NCBI GenBank assembly: GCA_902555185.1
Contig: CACDSA010000003.1
Location: 1 to 64,000 of the forward strand
DNA length: 64,000 bases
Source: an uncultured Pelagibacteraceae bacterium
Lineage (GTDB): Bacteria; Pseudomonadota; Alphaproteobacteria; Pelagibacterales; Pelagibacteraceae
Direction of reading: 5' to 3'
The notes below the pieces were generated by a model, which saw only the letters and a list, made by a program, of their open reading frames with translations, did no database searches and was not told where the DNA came from. A program made the position numbers and the translations under genes. Of the stretch, positions 42,225 through 51,524 are shown piece by piece (within the stretch, counting starts at the first letter, position 1; each line of letters begins with the position of its first letter).

Positions 42225-43455
42225 TTTTAATTACATAGTGTTTTTTTTTACCACAGGATATTTTTAACATATTTTTTTCAAAATCTTTAAGTTGAAGCAT
42301 TTTTTTATTTGTATCAATTTTTATATTATTAATCTTCATACCATTATTAGCTATAATTCTTCTAGCTTCACTTTTTGATGAAACAATTTTATTATTTGAT
42401 AAAAATTCTAAAAGATCTTGACCTTTTTCAATAAATTTTAATTTTATTTTAATTTCTGGTAGATTTGAACTTATCCCACCTTTACCAAAGGTATCTTTTG
42501 CTGTTTGTTCAGCTTTTTTAGACGCCTTTTTCCCATGTAGAATTTTTGTTGCTTCATTAGCTAAAATTATTTTTAGATTGTTAATATTTTTTTCTTTTAA
42601 GAAAAGTTCATCTATTTCCTCAACTTTTATTTCAGTGAAATAATTTAAAAATCTTTTTACATCACGGTCATCAGTATTTCTCCAGAATTGCCAATAATCA
42701 TATGATGAGAACAAATCTTCATTTAGCCATATAGCACCTTTTTCAGTTTTCCCCATTTTAGCCCCTGAGGCTAAAGTGATCAGAGGAGACGTTAGACCAA
42801 AAGCCTCTTTTTGAATCATTCTTCTTATTAATTCAACTCCATTAATAATATTTCCCCACTGGTCAGAGCCCCCAATCTGTAAAATACAATTTTTCTTTTT
42901 AAATAATTGATAAAAATCGTACGCTTGAAGAATCATATAGTTGAACTCCATATAGCTAAGGGATTGTTCTCTTTCAAGCCTCAACCTTACACTATCAAAT
43001 GTAAGCATCTTATTAATTGTAAAGTGACTTCCTATATCACGTAGAAATTTGATATAATTTAATTTTGTTAACCATGCAGCATTATCAACAAAAATAGGTT
43101 TAGTTTTTTTATTTGAATTATCTAAAATCTTATTAAAAACTTTTTTAATACTTTTAATATTTTTATTAATTTCATTTTGAGATAGAACTTTTCTAGTTGA
43201 ATCCTTACCAGAAGGATCACCTATTAATGTCGTTCCTCCTCCTAATAGTATAATAGGCTGATGACCATGTTTTTGCATAAGTTTTAAAATCATTATTTGT
43301 AACAGACTGCCGACATGCAAACTTGAGGCAGTGCAATCGAATCCTATATAACCCAAAATTGAATTTTTACTGCAAATTTCATCGAGTTTCTCTATGTCAG
43401 TACATTGATTAAGATATCCTCTAGATTGCATCTCAATTAAAAATTTATTTTTCAT
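42217..43455 (-). CDS. tyrS: tyrosyl-tRNA synthetase
   Basis: YIGFDCTASSLHVGSLLQIMIL, QIGGSDQWGNIINGVELIRR, KMGKTEKGAIWL. Confidence 0.97.
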   Translation of the reverse strand: MKNKFLIEMQSRGYLNQCTDIEKLDEICSKNSILGYIGFDCTASSLHVGSLLQIMILKLMQKHGHQPIILLGGGTTLIGDPSGKDSTRKVLSQNEINKNIKSIKKVFNKILDNSNKKTKPIFVDNAAWLTKLNYIKFLRDIGSHFTINKMLTFDSVRLRLEREQSLSYMEFNYMILQAYDFYQLFKKKNCILQIGGSDQWGNIINGVELIRRMIQKEAFGLTSPLITLASGAKMGKTEKGAIWLNEDLFSSYDYWQFWRNTDDRDVKRFLNYFTEIKVEEIDELFLKEKNINNLKIILANEATKILHGKKASKKAEQTAKDTFGKGGISSNLPEIKIKLKFIEKGQDLLEFLSNNKIVSSKSEARRIIANNGMKINNIKIDTNKKMLQLKDFEKNMLKISCGKKKHYVIKII

Positions 43456-43510
43456 AGCGTAATTTGTCTAAAACACTATTATACAAAAAATATTATAAAT
43501 AAATAAAAAT

Positions 43511-44632
43511 ATGCATAAAATGTTTACTTCTTTAGGCTTGATGAGTGGAACATCTGGAGACGGTGTAGACGCTTCAATAATTAATACGGATGGTATTGAT
43601 CAATTTGAACCAATCAAAGATAAGTTCTTTGAATATGATTCTCAAATTTATAATTCTATTCACAATTTAAAAGAGAGAATTAATAACATTGATGATCTTG
43701 ATAAAATCTCTAGTGAGCTTAAAAAGCTTGAGAGAGAAATAACATTATTTCATGCAAAAGTAATAGAGGATTTTAAACAATCAAACAAAGACTTTATTAT
43801 TGGTTTTCATGGACAAACAATTTATCATAATTCAAAAGAGAAAATCTCAACCCAGCTTGGCGACGGATTTTTACTTAATCAATTAACAAAGAAAAAGGTT
43901 ATATATAATTTTAGAAAAAATGATATCCTGAATGGAGGAGAAGGCGCACCTTTAACTCCAATTTTTCATCAATTAATAGCTACACAAAAGAATCTCTACT
44001 TACCTGTAGGCATTCTTAATATTGGGGGAATATCTAATATAACTATAATTAAACAACCTTATGGTTCAATCGAATTGATAAGTAAAGACATAGGACCTGG
44101 AAACTGTTTGATAGATAATTGGGTGAGAAAAAATTCAAAAATGAAATTTGACTTAGATGGAAAATTAGCTGCAAGCGGAAAAGTTAATGAGATAATCTTA
44201 GAACAAGCTTTAGAATTATATATAAATAGAATTGATAAAAATAAATTTTCTTTTGATATAAATGATTTTGATATTTCATTTGCAAGGGGGCTTGCACTTG
44301 AAGAGGGCGCGGCTACTTTAACAAAATTTACAGGCGTAATTATAGGTGAGGTCCTTAATAATTATATTTTTAAAAATAAAGTTACAATAAAAAGAATTTT
44401 ATTATGTGGAGGTGGAAGAAAAAATAATATCTTAATAAAAGAGATTAAAAAAAATCTCTCAAAAGATATTGATTTAAAGTTAATCGATGACTTTAATATC
44501 AATGGTGATTTTGTAGAGTCCCAAGCTTTTGGCTATTTAGCTATAAGATCCTTAAAAGGATTACCTATTACTTTTCCTCAAACCACAAAATGCAGAAAAC
44601 CTTGCACGGGTGGCGAAGTGATCTTAAATTAA
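43511..44632 (+). CDS. anmK: anhydro-N-acetylmuramic acid kinase
   Basis: GLMSGTSGDGVDASIINTD, GFHGQTIYHN, GGEGAPLTPIFH, NIGGISNITII, CGGGRKNNIL. Confidence 0.96.
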   Translation: MHKMFTSLGLMSGTSGDGVDASIINTDGIDQFEPIKDKFFEYDSQIYNSIHNLKERINNIDDLDKISSELKKLEREITLFHAKVIEDFKQSNKDFIIGFHGQTIYHNSKEKISTQLGDGFLLNQLTKKKVIYNFRKNDILNGGEGAPLTPIFHQLIATQKNLYLPVGILNIGGISNITIIKQPYGSIELISKDIGPGNCLIDNWVRKNSKMKFDLDGKLAASGKVNEIILEQALELYINRIDKNKFSFDINDFDISFARGLALEEGAATLTKFTGVIIGEVLNNYIFKNKVTIKRILLCGGGRKNNILIKEIKKNLSKDIDLKLIDDFNINGDFVESQAFGYLAIRSLKGLPITFPQTTKCRKPCTGGEVILN

Positions 44633-45280
44633 TGCAGTTTTTTCTTTTATATATTTTTCTATTTCTAAAACTAATTCTTTTTCCTTATTTTTAAAAAAAT
44701 GATTAGAATTTTTGATCTTTGAAAAAATAACTTCAACACCTTTTTGATTTTTTATCCTATTATCTAATTCATTAATACTATCTTTAGTCACTAATTCATC
44801 ATTTTCACTATATATGACTTTTCCTGAAGTAGGACAGGGCGCTAAAAAAGAAAAATCGTAAACATTTGGCTGAGGCGACACAGCTATAAAATTATTTACT
44901 TCAGGTCTTCTCATTATTAATTGCATACAAATTAATGAGCCAAAAGAAAAGCCTGACACCCAACATTGACCATAATCTAAATTTTGTCGTTCGATCCAAT
45001 CTAAAGCTGCAGCAGCATCTGATAACTCTCCTTGACCATTATCAAATACTCCATCACTTTTACCTACACCCCTGAAGTTGACCTTAATAACAGAAAATCC
45101 ATTATCTAAAAAAATATTGTACATCAGCTGTACAATTCGATTGTTCATCGTTCCTCCATATTGCGGGTGAGGATGCAATACTATCGCAACTGGAGAACCA
45201 AACTTTGGATTTTTGTAATACTTGGCCTCAAGTCTTCCGGCTGGCCCAGGAATAAAAATTTCTAAACTTTTTGGTTTCAT
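44624..45280 (-). CDS. alpha/beta hydrolase
   Basis: IVLHPHPQYGGTMNNRIVQ, KVNFRGVGKSDG, WVSGFSFGSLICMQL. Confidence 0.85.
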   Translation of the reverse strand: MKPKSLEIFIPGPAGRLEAKYYKNPKFGSPVAIVLHPHPQYGGTMNNRIVQLMYNIFLDNGFSVIKVNFRGVGKSDGVFDNGQGELSDAAAALDWIERQNLDYGQCWVSGFSFGSLICMQLIMRRPEVNNFIAVSPQPNVYDFSFLAPCPTSGKVIYSENDELVTKDSINELDNRIKNQKGVEVIFSKIKNSNHFFKNKEKELVLEIEKYIKEKTALI

Positions 45281-45354
45281 ACTTGATAATGATTACTATT
45301 TAAAAAAAAAGTACAGAGTTATAACACGTTTTTATGCGACAAATATTTTTTTTT

Positions 45355-45379
45355 AATCCTGACTAATAAGGTAGGAATT
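45355..45379. promoter_or_regulatory. candidate IscR-type operator upstream of the iscR-suf locus
   Basis: AATCCTGACTAATAAGGTAGGAATT: left half resembles the type 1 IscR consensus (YYGACTRWWW); imperfect right half; 33-57 nt upstream of the iscR ATG. Confidence 0.4.
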
Positions 45380-45411
45380 ACCAAAAAACTATTGTAATAC
45401 AACAATTAATT

Positions 45412-45822
45412 ATGAAACTTACTAATAAAGGAAGATACGCGGTTATGGCTATGGCTGACTTGGCCTCCAATGCTAAAAATGGTCCGATAAGTTTATCAGA
45501 AATATCTTTGAGACAAAACATTTCTTTAGCATATTTGGAACAAATTTTTTTAAAACTAAAAAGCAACAAGTTAGTTAGAAGTTCTAGAGGAGCTAACGGA
45601 GGATATGTTTTAGAAAAACCTGCATCCGAGATCAGGATATCTAATATAATTTATGCAGTTGATGAGGAAGTCAAAACTTTAGTTTGTAAAAAAAATTCAA
45701 AGAGAGGATGTAATAATAAATCAGTAAAATGTATTACACATAATTTATGGGATCAATTAGATCAACATATAAATGGCTTTTTTGAAAAAGTAAAATTACA
45801 AGATTTAACAAGACTAAGTTAA
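45412..45822 (+). CDS. iscR: Rrf2-family regulator, IscR-like
   Basis: MKLTNKGRYAVMAMADLA; ligand motif CKKNSKRGCNNKSVKCITH (C-x7-C-x6-C-x2-H); first gene of suf cluster. Confidence 0.92.
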   Translation: MKLTNKGRYAVMAMADLASNAKNGPISLSEISLRQNISLAYLEQIFLKLKSNKLVRSSRGANGGYVLEKPASEIRISNIIYAVDEEVKTLVCKKNSKRGCNNKSVKCITHNLWDQLDQHINGFFEKVKLQDLTRLS

Positions 45823-45828
45823 AAAATT

Positions 45829-47262
45829 ATGAAAAGTAGTGAATTAAAAAATCAAGAATACAAGTATGGGTTCTCAACTGATATTGAAAACTTTAAAGCT
45901 CCAAAAGGTCTTTCAGAGAAAACTATTAGATTTATTTCTGAAGTAAAAAAGGAACCTAAGTGGATGTTAGATTGGAGGTTAAAAGCTTTTAACAGACTTA
46001 AAGTTTTAAAAGAACCTGACTGGCAAAAACCTAAATATCCAAAAATAAATTATCAAGATTTATATTATTATTCTGCGCCAAAGAGTATGAAAGATAAACC
46101 AAAAAGTTTAGATGAAGTCGATCCAAAACTAATAGAGACATACAATAAATTAGGTATTCCTCTTAATGAACAAAAAAGATTAAGCGGTGTAGCAGTTGAC
46201 GCTGTTTTTGACTCGGTTTCAGTTGCAACAACTTTTAAAGGTGAACTTGATAAAAAGGGAATAATTTTTTGCCCAATCTCAGAAGCAATTCAAAAACATC
46301 CGGAATTAGTAAAAAAATATCTTGGATCTGTTATTCCAATAAGTGATCATTATTTTGCAACCCTTAATTCAGCAGTATTTACGGATGGTTCTTTTGTTTA
46401 CATACCGCCAAATACAAAATGTCCAATGGAACTTTCTACATATTTTAGGATTAACGCATCTGAGACTGGTCAATTTGAAAGAACTTTGATTATTGCAGAT
46501 AAAGGCAGCTATGTGAGCTATCTCGAAGGTTGTACAGCTCCTATGAGAGATGAAAATCAATTACATGCAGCTAATGTTGAATTGATCGCTTTAGATGATG
46601 CAGAAATTAAATATTCAACAGTTCAAAATTGGTATCCAGGAGATAAAGACGGGGTCGGCGGAATTTATAATTTTGTAACTAAGAGGGGTGCATGTAGAGG
46701 CAAAAATTCTAAAATTTCATGGACTCAAGTCGAAACTGGTTCTGCAATAACTTGGAAATATCCTAGTTGTATCTTACAAGGGGATAATTCTGTAGGCGAA
46801 TTTTATTCAATCGCAATTACCAATAATCATCAAAAGGCAGATACTGGCACAAAAATGATTCACCTGGGGAAAAATACAAGAAGTAAAATTATTTCAAAAG
46901 GAATTTCCGCAGGTAAGGCTGATAACACTTATAGGGGTCTTGTAGACATTGGTGCGAAAGCAAAAAATTCTAGAAATTATACGCAATGTGACTCACTCTT
47001 AATGGGAAACAAATGTGGAGCACATACCGTGCCTTACATAAAAAATAAAAATTCATCTTCAACAGTAGAACATGAAGCCACAACTTCAAAAATTAACGAG
47101 GATCAATTATTTTATTGCAATCAAAGAGGACTTAATCAGGAAGAGGCAGTAAGTTTAATAGTCAATGGTTTCTGTAAAGAAGTACTGCAACAACTCCCAA
47201 TGGAATTTGCAGTCGAGGCACAAAAATTGGTTTCTATAAGTTTAGAAGGGAGCGTTGGTTAA
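45829..47262 (+). CDS. sufB: Fe-S cluster assembly protein SufB
   Basis: [69 protein letters not shown]. Confidence 0.98.
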   Translation: MKSSELKNQEYKYGFSTDIENFKAPKGLSEKTIRFISEVKKEPKWMLDWRLKAFNRLKVLKEPDWQKPKYPKINYQDLYYYSAPKSMKDKPKSLDEVDPKLIETYNKLGIPLNEQKRLSGVAVDAVFDSVSVATTFKGELDKKGIIFCPISEAIQKHPELVKKYLGSVIPISDHYFATLNSAVFTDGSFVYIPPNTKCPMELSTYFRINASETGQFERTLIIADKGSYVSYLEGCTAPMRDENQLHAANVELIALDDAEIKYSTVQNWYPGDKDGVGGIYNFVTKRGACRGKNSKISWTQVETGSAITWKYPSCILQGDNSVGEFYSIAITNNHQKADTGTKMIHLGKNTRSKIISKGISAGKADNTYRGLVDIGAKAKNSRNYTQCDSLLMGNKCGAHTVPYIKNKNSSSTVEHEATTSKINEDQLFYCNQRGLNQEEAVSLIVNGFCKEVLQQLPMEFAVEAQKLVSISLEGSVG

Positions 47263-47996
47263 TGCTTCAATTACAAAATTTAAAAGCTTCAGTAAATCAA
47301 AAGTCAATTTTAAATGGATTAAATTTAGAGATAAAACCTGGTGAAGTTCATGCAATTATGGGCCCGAATGGTTCTGGAAAAAGTACTTTGGCAAATATTT
47401 TATCAGGAAAAAATGGTTACGAAGTTAGCGGAAATCTAAAGTATGAAGGTGAAAACTTGCAAGATATTCCTATTGAGGAAAGAGCACAAAAAGGAATATT
47501 TTTAGCGTTCCAATACCCTCTAGAAATTCCAGGCGTAAATACAACTAATTTCCTTAAAACTTCATTGAATACGATTAGAAGAGCAAAAGGTCAAAAAGAG
47601 TTAGATACATTAAGTCTTTTAAAACTAATAAAAAAGAAAGCCTCCGAATTAAACATTGATGAAAAATTCTTATCAAGGCAATTAAATGTTGGTTTCTCAG
47701 GTGGTGAAAAAAAGAAAAATGAAATTCTCCAAATGAAACTCTTAGAACCAAAATTAGCTATATTAGATGAAACAGACTCAGGTTTAGACATCGATGCATT
47801 AAGAATTGTTGCTGATGGTGTTAACTCCCATAAAAATAAAAAAAATGCATTTTTAATAATCACTCACTATCAAAGATTACTTGATTACATAAAACCAGAT
47901 TTTATACACGTTTTATCAAATGGAAAAATTATTAAAACAGGTTCCGCTGAATTAGGTCAAGAGTTAGAGAAAACAGGTTACGAAAATTTAAATTAA
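47262..47996 (+). CDS. sufC: Fe-S cluster assembly ATPase SufC
   Basis: MGPNGSGKSTLANILSG, FSGGEKKKNEILQM, LDETDSGLDIDALRIVADGVN. Confidence 0.98.
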   Translation: MLQLQNLKASVNQKSILNGLNLEIKPGEVHAIMGPNGSGKSTLANILSGKNGYEVSGNLKYEGENLQDIPIEERAQKGIFLAFQYPLEIPGVNTTNFLKTSLNTIRRAKGQKELDTLSLLKLIKKKASELNIDEKFLSRQLNVGFSGGEKKKNEILQMKLLEPKLAILDETDSGLDIDALRIVADGVNSHKNKKNAFLIITHYQRLLDYIKPDFIHVLSNGKIIKTGSAELGQELEKTGYENLN

Positions 47997-49237
47997 TGGA
48001 TCAGTTATTTAATATAGATTTTAAGAAGATATCTTCTCATTCAAAGAAAGAGGTATTAGAAAGAAAAAAATTTTTTGAATTATTTTTAAAAGCTGGTCTG
48101 CCAAATAAAAAAGATGAAAATTGGAAATTTAGTGATCTACATACTATAATATGTCAGAATTTCAAACAAATACAAAACTATGATGATTTTAAATTTGATA
48201 AAAAAATTGAATTTATCAAAGACTTTGATCATAACCATATCATCATTGTGAATGGGGTATTTAAATCTTTTGATTTAAGTTTTGAAGAAAAAGATAAAGT
48301 AAAAATTAAAAATTTAAACTCACTTGAGAGCTCTAGCAATCTGTCAAGTAATAATCTTCACAATCTCAATAAAGCTCTATCAATAGGAGGATTTAACTTA
48401 GAAGTAGAAAAAGATTATAAATGTAAAAAACCAATAATTATTTACAATTATTTTGCATCAAATTTAGACAACAAAATTATAAATAACTCAAATAAAATCA
48501 AACTTAATCAAAACTCCGAATTGATTTTGATAGAATATAATTTTGGCGCGAAAAGTAAATTTTTTAATAACAATTTTGAAAAAATAAATTTAAATAATGG
48601 TTCATCATTAAAAAATTTTGTTATTCAAAAAACAAAATGCAATGGTTATTTCTATAAAAATATATCAGGCACACAAGATTATAACTCTAGTTATCAAAAC
48701 TTTATATTAAGCTCAGGACTTAAATTTAATAAAATAGAGATTAATATGGATTTGGAAAAGGAAAACAGTAATTGTTATATCTTATCTGGTTTAGGTTTAG
48801 GAAATGAGGAGCATCAGGAAATTAAAACTCAAATAAATCACTTAGCACCAAACTGCAAAAGCTATCAAAAAATCAAAAATGTTTTAGCAAATGACAGTAA
48901 TGGAGTTTATCAGGGAAAAATATTTGTAAAAGATATAGCTCAGAAAACAGATGCATATCAATTGAGTAAAGCTCTAATTCTAGACGATTTAGCAGAATTT
49001 AACGCTAAACCTGAGTTAGAAATATATGCAGATGACGTTAAGTGTTCGCATGGTTCCACTTCAGGGAGTATTGATGAAGATGCGATTCACTATTTAATGA
49101 CAAGAGGTATAGAGTTATCAAATGCAAAAAAACTTTTAATAAACGGTTTTTTGAACGAAATTTTTGAAAATTTGCCTGAACAATATATAAAAACTTTTTC
49201 AGAAAAAATTATTAAAGAGCAGATTGATGGAATTTAA
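47996..49237 (+). CDS. sufD: Fe-S cluster assembly protein SufD
   Basis: AEFNAKPELEIYADDVKCSHGSTSGSIDEDAIHYLMTRGI. Confidence 0.96.
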   Translation: MDQLFNIDFKKISSHSKKEVLERKKFFELFLKAGLPNKKDENWKFSDLHTIICQNFKQIQNYDDFKFDKKIEFIKDFDHNHIIIVNGVFKSFDLSFEEKDKVKIKNLNSLESSSNLSSNNLHNLNKALSIGGFNLEVEKDYKCKKPIIIYNYFASNLDNKIINNSNKIKLNQNSELILIEYNFGAKSKFFNNNFEKINLNNGSSLKNFVIQKTKCNGYFYKNISGTQDYNSSYQNFILSSGLKFNKIEINMDLEKENSNCYILSGLGLGNEEHQEIKTQINHLAPNCKSYQKIKNVLANDSNGVYQGKIFVKDIAQKTDAYQLSKALILDDLAEFNAKPELEIYADDVKCSHGSTSGSIDEDAIHYLMTRGIELSNAKKLLINGFLNEIFENLPEQYIKTFSEKIIKEQIDGI

Positions 49238-50444
49238 CAATATAAAGTCAAAATTTCCAATATTTAAACAAAGAATTAAAGGCAAACCTTTAATTTATTT
49301 AGATAGCGCCAATTCTTCTCAAAAACCTAAAACTGTGATTGATGAAATCTCTAGATTTTATGAAAATGATTTTTCAAATGTGGGAAGAAGCGTTCATACT
49401 TTAGCTGTCAAAGCTACAAATAAATTTGAAGAAACTAGAGATATGGTAAAGTCTTATATAAATGCAAAGAACAGAGAAGAAATAATTTTTACTAAAGGCG
49501 CCACCGATGCAATAAATTTAGTAGCACATTCATTCGGAGAAAAATTTATAAATGCAGGAGATGAAATTCTTATTACTGAGCTTGAACATCATTCTAATTA
49601 TGTGCCATGGCATTATTTAAGAAAAAATAAAGGCGCTGTTATAAAATTTGCATCAGTTGATGAGGATGGCGAAATAGATGTAAACGAATTTAAAAAACAT
49701 ATTACAAATAAAACAAAAATAATAGCTTTCACACATATCTCTAACGTTACAGGAACAGTTATACCTGTAAAAAAAATTGTTGATTTAGCTAAATCAAAGA
49801 AGATACCCGTTTTAATTGATGGAACTCAAGGAGCACCTCATTCAGTTCTTGACGTTCAAGATTTAGATTGCGATTTTTATGCAATTTCTTGCCATAAAAT
49901 GTATGGTCCAAATGGACTTGGAATCCTTTATGCAAAAAAAAAGTGGGTAGATGAGCTGCCCCCTTATCAAGGTGGAGGCGGAATGATTAGTGAAGTAAAA
50001 AAAAATGAAATAACTTATGCGGACGCTCACACTAAGTTTGAGGCTGGAACAATGCAAACCGCAGAAGTAGTAGCTTTTGCTGAGTCTATAAAATTTATTA
50101 AAGATTTAGGTATAAAAAAAATAGAAGAACATGAAAGCAAAATTCTTGAGTACGGTTTAGAAAAATTAAGAAAAAATAATTCGGTCAATATTATTGGAAA
50201 TCCAAAAAATAGAGCTTCGATAATGTCTTTTACCATTAAAGGAATTCACCCTCATGACATAGCCACAATTTTAGATGATGACGGAGTAGCTATAAGAGCA
50301 GGTCATCATTGCTGCCAAATCTTACATGATAAACTTGGGATTACTGCCTCAGCAAGAGCTTCAATAGGAGTTTATAATACCAAAGATGATATTGATATTT
50401 TAGCTGAGTCGATCAATAAGTGCAAAAAAGTATTTGAGATATAA
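49224..50444 (+). CDS. sufS: cysteine desulfurase SufS
   Basis: LIYLDSANSSQKPKTVIDEISRFY, SCHKMYGPNGLGILYAKK, GVAIRAGHHCCQ. Confidence 0.97.
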   Translation: MMEFNNIKSKFPIFKQRIKGKPLIYLDSANSSQKPKTVIDEISRFYENDFSNVGRSVHTLAVKATNKFEETRDMVKSYINAKNREEIIFTKGATDAINLVAHSFGEKFINAGDEILITELEHHSNYVPWHYLRKNKGAVIKFASVDEDGEIDVNEFKKHITNKTKIIAFTHISNVTGTVIPVKKIVDLAKSKKIPVLIDGTQGAPHSVLDVQDLDCDFYAISCHKMYGPNGLGILYAKKKWVDELPPYQGGGGMISEVKKNEITYADAHTKFEAGTMQTAEVVAFAESIKFIKDLGIKKIEEHESKILEYGLEKLRKNNSVNIIGNPKNRASIMSFTIKGIHPHDIATILDDDGVAIRAGHHCCQILHDKLGITASARASIGVYNTKDDIDILAESINKCKKVFEI

Positions 50445-50888
50445 ATGGAACTAAAGGAATTATATCAAGAAATTATTCTGGACCATGCAAAAAATCCAAG
50501 GAATAAAGGAAAGTGTAAAGGGTATAATCACGATGCAAAAGCACACAACCCTCTTTGCGGAGACAAAGTTCATATTTATTTGAAATTAGATAAAGATCAA
50601 AATATTTCTGGTTTAAGCTTTGAAGGTGAAGGATGTGCAATTTCATTAGCTTCAGCATCAATACTCACAGATACTTTAAAAGGAAAAGATTTACAATTCT
50701 CAAAAAAAGTAACTGATGATTTTTTAAATATGTTAAAACATAAAACAAAAATTACCTTAAATAGTTTATCGGAAGATCAAATTACTACAATTTCCTCATT
50801 ATCAGGTGTTCAAGAATTTCCAATGAGAATAAAATGTGCTACAATGGCTTGGCATACACTTTTATCTGCTTTGGAAAAAAAGGTTTAA
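50445..50888 (+). CDS. sufU: SufU-type (NifU/IscU-like) Fe-S scaffold/zinc sulfurtransferase
   Basis: LYQEIILDHAKNPRNKG, NPLCGDKVHI, FEGEGCAISLASASILTD, RIKCATMAWHTL; ligand pattern C..D..C..C. Confidence 0.92.
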   Translation: MELKELYQEIILDHAKNPRNKGKCKGYNHDAKAHNPLCGDKVHIYLKLDKDQNISGLSFEGEGCAISLASASILTDTLKGKDLQFSKKVTDDFLNMLKHKTKITLNSLSEDQITTISSLSGVQEFPMRIKCATMAWHTLLSALEKKV

Positions 50889-50889
50889 A

Positions 50890-51192
50890 ATGTCGGATTT
50901 AAAAGAAAAAATTATCGCTGAAATTAAGAAAATTTACGATCCAGAAATACCTGTAAATATTTATGATTTAGGATTAATATACAAAATTGAGATAAATGGA
51001 GAAAAAAAGGTGCTAGTTGAGATGACTTTAACTTCTCCAAACTGTCCAGTAGCAGAGAGTTTGCCTAATTCAGTTAAAGAGATTATATTAAAAGTTGAAG
51101 AAGTAAAAGAAGTTGATTTAAAAATAGTTTGGGATCCACCTTGGACAAAGGATAAGATGTCAGAAGTAGCTAAATTAGAGTTAAATTTATGA
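50890..51192 (+). CDS. sufT: SufT-like (DUF59/MIP18) Fe-S assembly factor
   Basis: KIYDPEIPVNIYDLGLIYKIEI, MTLTSPNCPVAESLP, VWDPPWTKDKMSEVAKLELNL; ATG at 50890 preferred. Confidence 0.93.
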   Translation: MSDLKEKIIAEIKKIYDPEIPVNIYDLGLIYKIEINGEKKVLVEMTLTSPNCPVAESLPNSVKEIILKVEEVKEVDLKIVWDPPWTKDKMSEVAKLELNL

Positions 51193-51524
51193 GTAACCAA
51201 GTAATCAAACTAAGCCAGAATGCTGCTGAAAGAATAAAAAAAATTATGTCTAAAGCCGAGAAATCTGCAATTGGTGTAAGAGTAGGAGTAAAATCAGGAG
51301 GTTGCGCTGGCATGTCATACATAATGGAATACGCAAGCGATATTAAACCCAACGAGGAAATAATAGAGGATAAAGGTGTGAAGGTTCTTATTGACCCAAA
51401 CGCTGTTATGTATTTACTTGGAACTGAAATGGATTATGTGCAAGAAAAATTTAATTCTCAATTTGTATTTAAGAACCCGAATGAGACGGAGCGTTGTGGT
51501 TGTGGAGAGTCTTTTAAAATTTAG
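51189..51524 (+). CDS. sufA: A-type Fe-S carrier (SufA/IscA-like)
   Basis: GVRVGVKSGGCAGMSYIMEY, RCGCGESFKI. Confidence 0.94.
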   Translation: MSNQVIKLSQNAAERIKKIMSKAEKSAIGVRVGVKSGGCAGMSYIMEYASDIKPNEEIIEDKGVKVLIDPNAVMYLLGTEMDYVQEKFNSQFVFKNPNETERCGCGESFKI

